A stretch of DNA of 12,846 nt from Spartobacteria bacterium (lineage in GTDB: Bacteria; Verrucomicrobiota; Verrucomicrobiia; Chthoniobacterales; Terrimicrobiaceae): assembly GCA_947487745.1 (NCBI GenBank), contig CANKXQ010000018.1, forward strand, positions 1 through 12,846, read 5' to 3'. Shown one piece after another: positions 1 to 6,018 of the stretch (positions are counted from its first letter, which is position 1; every line of letters begins with the position of its first letter). The position numbers and the translations under genes are program-made. The notes under the pieces are model-generated. The model was not told where the DNA came from. It did not search any database and saw only the letters and a list, made by a program, of their open reading frames with translations.

Positions 1-1
1 C

Positions 2-2008
2 TCCATCGCGTGGCTGGCGCATCAGTTGATCAGCCTGTCGAAGGACGGGAAGCCGGTCTTTGATTCCGTCATCGTCATCACCGACCGCCGGATTCTGGAC
101 AAACAAATCCGCGAGACGATCAAGGGTTTCGCCCAAGTGGGCAGCATCATCGGCGCGGTCAAGGAAGGCGCGGGAATTTCCAAGACGGAGCAGCTCACGA
201 AATATCTCAAGGACGGGAAGAAGCTCATCATCTCCACGGTGCAGACCTTTCCCCATGTGCTCGACAGTATCGGCGACGAACATCGCGGCGGGAAGTTTGC
301 CATCATCATCGACGAGGCGCACTCCAGCCAAAGCGGCAAGACTTCCTCGGCGGTGAGTCAGGCGGTGGCCGACAGCGAAGACGAGATCAACGACGCCCTC
401 GAAGAGCGGATCAAAAAGAAAAAGCTCGCGAAAAACGCCAGCTATTTCGCCTTCACCGCGACGCCGAAAAACAAGACTCTGGAGATGTTCGGCGAGGCTT
501 ATGATGAAGGTGGCGAAGTGAAGCACCGCCCTTTCCACGGCTACACAATGAAGCAGGCGATCCAGGAGGGTTTTATTGAAGACGTGCTCAAGCATTACAC
601 GCCGGTGGAGAGTTACTACCGCCTCGCCAAGACAGTGGAAGGCGATCCTGAGTATGATGTGAAGAAGGCCCGCAAGAAACTGCGTGTCTATGTGGAGAGC
701 CATAGCAAGGCCATCCGCGACAAGGCGGAGATCATGGTGGACCATTTTCTTGAACAGGTAATCGGCCAGAACAAGATCGGCGGTCAGGCGCGCGCGATGG
801 TGGTGACCGGCAGCATCCAGCGGGCGATTGAATACTTTTTCGCCTTCAACGCCTACCTCACAGACATCAAGAGCCCCTACCGACCCATCGTCGCCTTCTC
901 AGGCGAACCGGAATACAAGGGCGAGAAAGTCAGCGAGTCGAAGTTGAATGGATTTTCGAGTGGCGACATCGCGGATCGCATCCAAGAAGACCCGTATCGC
1001 TTCCTCATTTGCGCCGACAAGTTTCAGACCGGCTACGACGAACCGCTCCTGCACACCATGTATGTGGATAAGGCTCTCAGCGGCATCAAAGCCGTGCAAA
1101 CGCTCTCCCGTCTGAACCGCGCCCATCCGAAGAAGCACGATGTCTTCGTCCTCGATTTCCAAAACGACACAGAGATCATTGAGAACTCTTTTGCCGATTA
1201 CTACCGCACCACGATTCTGAGCAAGGAGACAGACCCTAACAAGCTTCACACTCTGAAGGGTGAGTTGGACAAGTATCAGGTCTATTCGCCCGAGCAGATC
1301 GACGCGCTCGTGGAGCTCTATCTTGCCGGAGCCGACCGCGACAAACTCGACCCCATTCTCGACAACTGCGTGGCCGTTTATGTCGCCGACCTCGACGAAG
1401 ACGGTCAGGTTGATTTTAAAGGCAAGGCGAAGGGATTCACACGCACCTACGACTTCCTCGCCACGATCCTCCCGTATGGCGTTCAGGACTGGGAGAAGCT
1501 CTCGATCTTCCTCAACTTCCTGATACCGAAGCTACCTGCTCCCATTGAGATCGACCTCTCCAAAGGCATCCTTGAAGCCATTGATATGGACAGCTACCGC
1601 GCAGAAAAGAAGGCAACGATGGCCATCGCACTGCCCGACGCAGATGCCGAGATTGAGCCAGTGCCGACCTCTGCTGGTGGACGCAAACCCGAACCGGAAA
1701 TGGATCGGCTTTCGAACATCGTGAACGAGTTCAATCAGCGTTACGCAGGCGACTACAAGGACCCAACGCGAACGATGGAACGCATCAAGGGGGAAATCCC
1801 AGAAAAAGTCTCCGCAGATCCTGCCTATCAGAATGCACGGAAGAACTCCGACCGCCAGAATGCAAAAATTGAACATGACAAAGCCCTCAAGCGTGTTCTT
1901 ACCGCCATGTTCAAAGACGACGCCCAACTCTTTAAGCAGTTCCAAGACAACGAGTCTTTCAGAGGTTGGCTAACGGACACGATTTTCGGAATAACCTACA
2001 AGCCGTAA
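2..2008 (+). CDS. hsdR: Type I restriction enzyme R subunit, 5'-truncated by window edge
   Basis: This is the motor and C-terminal part of HsdR, the subunit that translocates DNA using ATP and cleaves it in type I restriction-modification. The frame is open to the left edge. It begins with SIAWLAHQL, the stretch that normally follows the Walker A lysine in HsdR, so the TTG at 26 is not the true start. Visible SF2 motifs are DRRILDKQ (motif Ia region), IIIDEAH (motif II, about 302-322), FTATP (motif III, about 452-466), QTGYDEPL (motif V, about 1024-1047) and QTLSRLNRAH (motif VI, about 1099-1128). About 668 codons are present. Relatives of this type are near 1000 residues, so roughly 300 N-terminal residues, including the nuclease domain and Walker A, lie outside. 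The C-terminal helical region, ending GWLTDTIFGITYKP, looks intact. HsdM and HsdS are not in the window and presumably lie upstream. No frameshift is visible. Confidence 0.95.
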   Translation, partial: SIAWLAHQLISLSKDGKPVFDSVIVITDRRILDKQIRETIKGFAQVGSIIGAVKEGAGISKTEQLTKYLKDGKKLIISTVQTFPHVLDSIGDEHRGGKFAIIIDEAHSSQSGKTSSAVSQAVADSEDEINDALEERIKKKKLAKNASYFAFTATPKNKTLEMFGEAYDEGGEVKHRPFHGYTMKQAIQEGFIEDVLKHYTPVESYYRLAKTVEGDPEYDVKKARKKLRVYVESHSKAIRDKAEIMVDHFLEQVIGQNKIGGQARAMVVTGSIQRAIEYFFAFNAYLTDIKSPYRPIVAFSGEPEYKGEKVSESKLNGFSSGDIADRIQEDPYRFLICADKFQTGYDEPLLHTMYVDKALSGIKAVQTLSRLNRAHPKKHDVFVLDFQNDTEIIENSFADYYRTTILSKETDPNKLHTLKGELDKYQVYSPEQIDALVELYLAGADRDKLDPILDNCVAVYVADLDEDGQVDFKGKAKGFTRTYDFLATILPYGVQDWEKLSIFLNFLIPKLPAPIEIDLSKGILEAIDMDSYRAEKKATMAIALPDADAEIEPVPTSAGGRKPEPEMDRLSNIVNEFNQRYAGDYKDPTRTMERIKGEIPEKVSADPAYQNARKNSDRQNAKIEHDKALKRVLTAMFKDDAQLFKQFQDNESFRGWLTDTIFGITYKP

Positions 2009-2079
2009 CCGCCAGGCCATTTGGCAAAAAATATGACGCACGCTTGAAAACGAGCGCCTTCAGGCTTACTTGTTGATGA

Positions 2080-2310
2080 ATGAAACTCCGCTTGGATCTT
2101 CTGGAGCAGTTGACGGAGGAGGACATTGCTCTTCAGGCGGAGGGCAATGTTCACCGCTTCAAACCCGAGCCGCTTTTCTCAAGAACTGGGGTTGGCAGTC
2201 TGTCGCCAGCATCAATCAGCGAGCGTGCGCAAGAAGTGGATCACAGCATGGATTTAACTCGGAAACTGGAGAAGCGTGCTCGGAAAAGTGGCAAAGGCAA
2301 CACGCCTTAG
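2080..2310 (+). CDS. Small unrecognised protein downstream of hsdR (76 aa)
   Basis: I do not recognise a family. The product starts MKLRLDLLEQLTEEDIA, an acidic, leucine-rich helical stretch, and ends with a basic tail (RKLEKRARKSGKGNTP). It contains no cysteines, no membrane segment and no obvious catalytic motif. The ATG at 2080 lies 71 bp after the hsdR stop, with no clear ribosome binding site. It was chosen over the competing frame (TTG at 2070) because that frame reads here as cysteine/serine/glycine-rich sequence typical of a shadow frame. The stop is two bases upstream of a possible TTG start of the next gene, so the pair could be translationally coupled. They could also be one ancestral gene split by a -1 frameshift. 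Confidence is moderate because the protein is short and unrecognised. Confidence 0.5.
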   Translation: MKLRLDLLEQLTEEDIALQAEGNVHRFKPEPLFSRTGVGSLSPASISERAQEVDHSMDLTRKLEKRARKSGKGNTP

Positions 2311-2312
2311 AG

Positions 2313-2696
2313 TTGCCCCTCGCCGAAGTGTTCGATCTCCTTCGGGACTTTCATAGGAGCGCCCCGTTTCTCTTTTTGAATGGGAATACATTTTCATTCA
2401 TCGGCAGGGAATTGACTCTGGCTTTGTTCAGCGACCTTGCACCGGTCCGAAAGCGCGAACTCGCCTCCGCTGTCGCGCACTACATTGCGGGTGTTTTGGA
2501 TCGGGTCTCCATGGTTTCTATCGTCGAATCACTGTGCGAGTCGGACTCGCTTGGTTCTGGGGATCGAGTGCAGACGCTGCGCGGGAGCACTTCGGGCACG
2601 GTTGTTCGAGTTCTGGATGATGGTCGCGTGGTTTGGAAGCCGGATGGATCGACGCTTGAATTCACCGGGCTTCCGGAAAGTTTGAAGCGGCTTTAG
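2313..2696 (+). CDS. Small unrecognised protein: helical N-terminus plus KOW/SH3-like C-terminus (127 aa)
   Basis: The frame stays open upstream to about 2070, but only the part after about 2310 looks like a real protein. The first 75 or so residues (LPLAEVFDLLRDFHRSAPF onward) are amphipathic and helical. The last 50 (GDRVQTLRGSTSGTVVRV, then DDGRVVWKPDG) alternate hydrophobic residues with glycine turns, like small KOW/SH3-type beta barrels that contact nucleic acid or protein. That resemblance is by eye. No ATG or GTG is available near the junction. The chosen TTG at 2313 lies two bases after the previous stop, suggesting reinitiation; a GTG at 2328 is an alternative. The following nuclease-helicase gene starts about 27 bp later on the same strand, consistent with one transcript. 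It may instead be the 3' half of a frameshifted gene covering 2080-2696. Confidence 0.5.
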   Translation: MPLAEVFDLLRDFHRSAPFLFLNGNTFSFIGRELTLALFSDLAPVRKRELASAVAHYIAGVLDRVSMVSIVESLCESDSLGSGDRVQTLRGSTSGTVVRVLDDGRVVWKPDGSTLEFTGLPESLKRL

Positions 2697-2723
2697 CTGG
2701 GCGCCGAATCCCTTCGACGGGCG

Positions 2724-5060
2724 GTGAATCTTGGGCGAGTTTGCAGATTCGTGATTCCAGTCGTCTTCCAGACTTCCGTTAGAGAACTCGTCGCTTTTGT
2801 GCATCGCACGGGCGGCCTCGCAGGAACCGGCGCGTTCCGAGCATCTGACCGTGCGCTTGAGGGCGGGCGGGCCCACCGGCGTGTGCAGGGGCGGCGCACT
2901 GGAGACTACGAGGCCGAGGTGACAGTGGAGTGGAAATCCATTCGCGGAAGCGTGGACCTCACTCTTTCGGGTCGGATCGATGGTCTGCGCGCAACCCATT
3001 CCCCGCCGGTAGTCGAGGAGATCAAAAGCGTCGATCGATTTTGGGATGGCGCCGCCGACCCGCTGCATCTGGCTCAGCTGAAAATCTACGCTGCAATTCT
3101 GGCCATCCAACGCGACTGGGCGGAGGTCGAGTTGCATTTGACCTATCTGAATTTGGAGACGGATGCCGAAACGGTCTTGCCCTTCCGGCTCACGAGCAAG
3201 GAACTGGAGGCATTTTTCGAAGAAACCATCAGCGTCTGGTTTGACTGGCTGGAGCTCGAGGCACGGTGGATTTCGCTCCGCAACGAATCCCTCGAAAAAC
3301 TCGAATTTCCCTTCAACGGATTCCGTGGCGGTCAGCGCGAATTGGCGCGCCGCGTTTACCGTGCCATCCGAGACCGCCGCCATCTTTTCGTCGAGGCTCC
3401 GACTGGACTTGGAAAAACCATGGCCACGCTCTTCCCGGCAGCCAAGGCCCTCCCGCTCTTGGGCGAGGGGAAAATCTTTTTTCTTACGGCAAAAACTCCG
3501 GGCCGGATCGCGGCAACTGAGGCAGGGAAGCACCTGCAACGGGCTGGAGCCAAGCTGAGATGCCTTACGCTTACGGCGAAGAACAGGATTTGTTTCACGG
3601 AAAATCCAAACGGCTGCGACCCGCGCGTATGCCCCTATGCCATCGGCTACCATGACCGCATCCGACCCGCGCTGCGCGAGCTTCTGGAGAAGGAGAACCT
3701 CGACCGCGAAACGGTAGAGCTGATTGCCCACAAGCATATGGTTTGCCCGTTCGAGCTCTCGCTCGATGCCTCGTCTTGGTGCGACATCGTCATCGGCGAC
3801 TTCAACCATGCATTCGATCCCTCGGCCCGCCTGCAGAGGCATTTCGCCGAGGGCGGAGGTCGCCATGTCATTCTTGTGGATGAGGCGCACAACCTCGTGG
3901 ATCGCAGCCGCGATATGCACTCGGGCACGCTCTCGCCGGAGAATCTCGAAGTCCGCCCCGGAGCGGTGCGGGCGAAAGGAGCGGCAAAGGTCCGGAGGGC
4001 CTTGGAGAGAGCGCGGGCTTTGCTCGTCGAGGCCGTCAGGATGCCCGCCTCGAATTACCTTCCCGCCCGGGATTACCACGATGGCTCGGTGTTTTTGGAA
4101 ATCCCTAAAGATTTCCTCTCAGCCTGCCGCGATGCCGCGCGCGCGCTGGAGGGGTTGCTTGCTTCTCTAAAACCCGGCACCGACCTCGGAGGTTGGATCG
4201 AACCTTGGTTTGCTCTCAACGACTGGCTGCGTGCGGCCGAAGCATTTGATGATACATGCCGCATCATCACTCGTCCGCAGGAAAAAAGTGCAACCGTCTT
4301 TTGCGCGGATCCCTCGATCCGTCTGCGAGGCGATTTGCGGGTTCTACGCTGCGCGGTGTTCTTCTCCGCCACGCTCTCGCCGATGGATTATTTTCGCGAC
4401 CTGCTCGGAGGCGATACTGGGGACGACTCGGCCGTTTTTGATTCGCCCTTCGCGCCAGACCAAATGCGCCTGCGGATTCTTGCAGCCGACATAACCTACA
4501 AAAACCGTGCGACCTCGTTAGACGCTGTGGCAACCGCCGTGGCCGAGCATGTGCAAAGCGTGCCGGGCAACCACCTGATTTTTTGCCCCTCGATGGCGTA
4601 TCTCGACGACCTCTCTGCCAAACTTCAGGCACTCCTCCCCGAAGAAGTTCTGATGACCCAGACATCGGGGATGCCGGATGCCGAACGCAGCGCATTTCTT
4701 GACTCGTTCCAACCCGAGTCGCGCCGAACCGCGCTCGCAGTGCTGGGCGGCATTTTCTCCGAAGGCATCGACCTGCCGGGCGACAGGTTGGTTGGCGTCA
4801 CCGTCATCGGCACGGGCCTGCCGCGCCTGTCCCTTGAGCGCGACATCCTGCAGGCACATTTTGAAGAAAAAAAAGGCTCCGGTTTCGACTACGCCTACCG
4901 CTTTCCCGGCATGCAGCGCGTGCTACAAGCCGCAGGCAGACTCATTCGCACGGAAACCGACAAGGGCTCAGCGCTGTTGGTCGACCAACGCTTTCTCGAA
5001 CCACGCCATCAGATTTTATTTCCCTCTTGGTGGAGGATTTCTCAAACCATCAAGTCGTGA
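2724..5060 (+). CDS. PD-(D/E)XK nuclease fused to iron-sulfur XPD/DinG-family DNA helicase
   Basis: This 778-aa protein is predicted to unwind DNA with ATP and to cut it. Residues about 18-125 resemble a RecB/Cas4-type nuclease: H51, D86 in GRIDG, E99 and K101 in EEIKS, and a QxxxY motif (Q118, Y122). The helicase follows, with Walker A APTGLGKT (K231), VDEAH (D386-H389), FSATL (about 547-551) and QAAGRLIR (Q735-R742). Four cysteines between motifs I and II (C290, C298, C303, C341) match the position of the 4Fe-4S cluster in XPD/DinG helicases. All motifs look intact, so the protein should be active. The start is uncertain: GTG 2724 is used here, but GTG 2751 would place the conserved SVREL segment nearer the N-terminus, and neither has a clear ribosome binding site. 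The gene follows hsdR and two small frames on the same strand. The role is repair or defence; the sequence does not decide which. Confidence 0.92.
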   Translation: MNLGRVCRFVIPVVFQTSVRELVAFVHRTGGLAGTGAFRASDRALEGGRAHRRVQGRRTGDYEAEVTVEWKSIRGSVDLTLSGRIDGLRATHSPPVVEEIKSVDRFWDGAADPLHLAQLKIYAAILAIQRDWAEVELHLTYLNLETDAETVLPFRLTSKELEAFFEETISVWFDWLELEARWISLRNESLEKLEFPFNGFRGGQRELARRVYRAIRDRRHLFVEAPTGLGKTMATLFPAAKALPLLGEGKIFFLTAKTPGRIAATEAGKHLQRAGAKLRCLTLTAKNRICFTENPNGCDPRVCPYAIGYHDRIRPALRELLEKENLDRETVELIAHKHMVCPFELSLDASSWCDIVIGDFNHAFDPSARLQRHFAEGGGRHVILVDEAHNLVDRSRDMHSGTLSPENLEVRPGAVRAKGAAKVRRALERARALLVEAVRMPASNYLPARDYHDGSVFLEIPKDFLSACRDAARALEGLLASLKPGTDLGGWIEPWFALNDWLRAAEAFDDTCRIITRPQEKSATVFCADPSIRLRGDLRVLRCAVFFSATLSPMDYFRDLLGGDTGDDSAVFDSPFAPDQMRLRILAADITYKNRATSLDAVATAVAEHVQSVPGNHLIFCPSMAYLDDLSAKLQALLPEEVLMTQTSGMPDAERSAFLDSFQPESRRTALAVLGGIFSEGIDLPGDRLVGVTVIGTGLPRLSLERDILQAHFEEKKGSGFDYAYRFPGMQRVLQAAGRLIRTETDKGSALLVDQRFLEPRHQILFPSWWRISQTIKS

Positions 5061-5850
5061 GTGCGGTCGTTTCCTGATCCTGCAATGACTCGCGTTGGGA
5101 ATTTTTTGCGGGTTCCACCGACTGGTCGAAATGGAGAAGCTCCATGCGTCCATCGAAGTGCTCCACCATGGCCGTGCAGCTTTCAACCCAATCGCCGCAG
5201 TTGTAATAAGCCGTTCCGTCGATCTCACGGACGGAGGCCGTGTGGATATGCCCGCAGAGGACACCGTCCACCTTGTAATCCTTCGCGTAGCGGACGATGG
5301 ACTCCTCAAATTTTCCGATAAAGCTGACGACATTTTTGACCTCAGCTTTCACATAGGCGCTCAGGGACCAGTGTCCGAGACCGGCGAGGCGGCGGATGAA
5401 ATTAACGATCCAATTGCACCGCATGAGCAGGACATACCCGATGTCGCCCAGATGCGCGAGCCAGCCCATGTTTTGCACAACGGTGTCAAGTTCATGGCCG
5501 TGCATAATGAGCAGTCGGCGGCCATCCGCTGTTTCGTGAATGGCATTTTTTTGGAGCGTGACGCTCGCGTAATGCCCGTGGAAGGCAGATAGGAATTCAT
5601 CGTGGTTGCCGATGATATAGATAATTTCCGTTCCCTTCCTGCCTTTGCGCAGGAGTTTTTGAATGACATCGTTGTGTTCCTGCGGCCAGTAGATGCCCCG
5701 GCGCAGGGCCCAGATGTCGATGAGGTCGCCAACGAGGTAGAGCGTGTCGAACTCCACATCCTTGAGAAAATCCAAAAGGACGCCGGCTTTGCTTCCGCGC
5801 GTGCCAAGGTGAACATCCGAAATCCAGCCGGTGCGATAACGCGTTGTCAT
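5050..5850 (-). CDS. LpxH-like calcineurin-fold metallophosphoesterase (UDP-2,3-diacylglucosamine diphosphatase family)
   Basis: This 266-aa soluble enzyme shows the complete two-metal phosphoesterase ligand set: D12 and H14 (SDVHLG), D42 (VGDLID), N82 and H83 (GNHDE), H117/H119 (MHGHELD), and H201/H203 (GHIHT). The spacing and overall sequence fit the COG2908 LpxH group, which hydrolyses UDP-2,3-diacylglucosamine to lipid X in lipid A synthesis at the inner face of the cytoplasmic membrane. Some COG2908 members lack confirmed LpxH activity, so the substrate is inferred from family alone. No other lipid A gene is nearby. The ATG at 5850 opens directly into the first beta strand, so the start is well placed, though no Shine-Dalgarno precedes it. 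The 3' end overlaps the convergent helicase gene by 11 bp. It is divergent from the kinase gene across a 168-bp spacer. Confidence 0.88.
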   Translation of the reverse strand: MTTRYRTGWISDVHLGTRGSKAGVLLDFLKDVEFDTLYLVGDLIDIWALRRGIYWPQEHNDVIQKLLRKGRKGTEIIYIIGNHDEFLSAFHGHYASVTLQKNAIHETADGRRLLIMHGHELDTVVQNMGWLAHLGDIGYVLLMRCNWIVNFIRRLAGLGHWSLSAYVKAEVKNVVSFIGKFEESIVRYAKDYKVDGVLCGHIHTASVREIDGTAYYNCGDWVESCTAMVEHFDGRMELLHFDQSVEPAKNSQRESLQDQETTALTT

Positions 5851-5899
5851 GCTGGGGGTGATTTATCCGCCGGTGGCTTGGGTTACTGAAAACCGGGAA

Positions 5900-5919
5900 T
5901 TGTTACTTTTTCGTAACAA
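5900..5919. promoter_or_regulatory. Perfect 7-bp inverted repeat, possible operator
   Basis: The sequence TTGTTAC, a six-base T-rich centre and GTAACAA form a perfect dyad in the spacer between the divergent phosphoesterase and kinase genes. The arms are AT-rich and no T tract follows on either strand, so an operator fits better than a terminator. A further GTTAC word at 5882-5886 lies one arm-length upstream. The dyad overlaps the position where a -35 element would sit for the possible -10 at 5934-5939. The binding protein is unknown. Confidence 0.45.
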
Positions 5920-5939
5920 CTCGCCTTCAGGGATAAAAT
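5910..5939 (+). promoter_or_regulatory. Possible sigma-70-type promoter for the kinase operon
   Basis: TAAAAT at 5934-5939 differs from the consensus -10 by one base. A poor -35 match (TTCGTA at 5910-5915) lies 18 bp upstream, inside the inverted repeat. A second -10-like word, TATAAC (5947-5952), has no good -35. A TTGACT at 5971-5976 looks like a -35 but has no convincing -10. The call is weak; the leader to the kinase ATG would be about 70 nt. Confidence 0.25.
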
Positions 5940-6018
5940 GCAACGATATAACGATAGGCAGCCCTTGCCATTGACTCTCAACTCAAACAATTTAGCCTTC
6001 TGTTAAGCGCTTTTCTGC

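Noticed and set aside
2009..2034. GCCA/TGGC hairpin followed by A-run after hsdR as a terminator
   Set aside because: The stem is only about 4-5 bp and is followed by A rather than T on the coding strand, so it does not fit an intrinsic terminator.
2281..2310. Programmed -1 frameshift site joining the two small frames
   Set aside because: A-runs are present (GGAAAAG, CAAAGG), but none fits the X-XXY-YYZ heptamer in the upstream frame, and no strong downstream stem was seen.
2070..2312. Upstream part of the 208-codon frame starting at TTG 2070
   Set aside because: The translation here is rich in Gly, Ser and Cys and unlike a folded domain, while the overlapping 76-aa frame reads as a normal protein. 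Only the part after about 2313 was kept.
2529..4079. 516-codon open frame on the minus strand
   Set aside because: It lies wholly opposite the nuclease-helicase and small-protein genes, has an unnatural composition and shows no recognisable motif. It is a shadow of high-GC coding sequence.
5095..5592. 165-codon plus-strand frame
   Set aside because: It is antisense to the metallophosphoesterase, whose metal ligands are all present on the minus strand.
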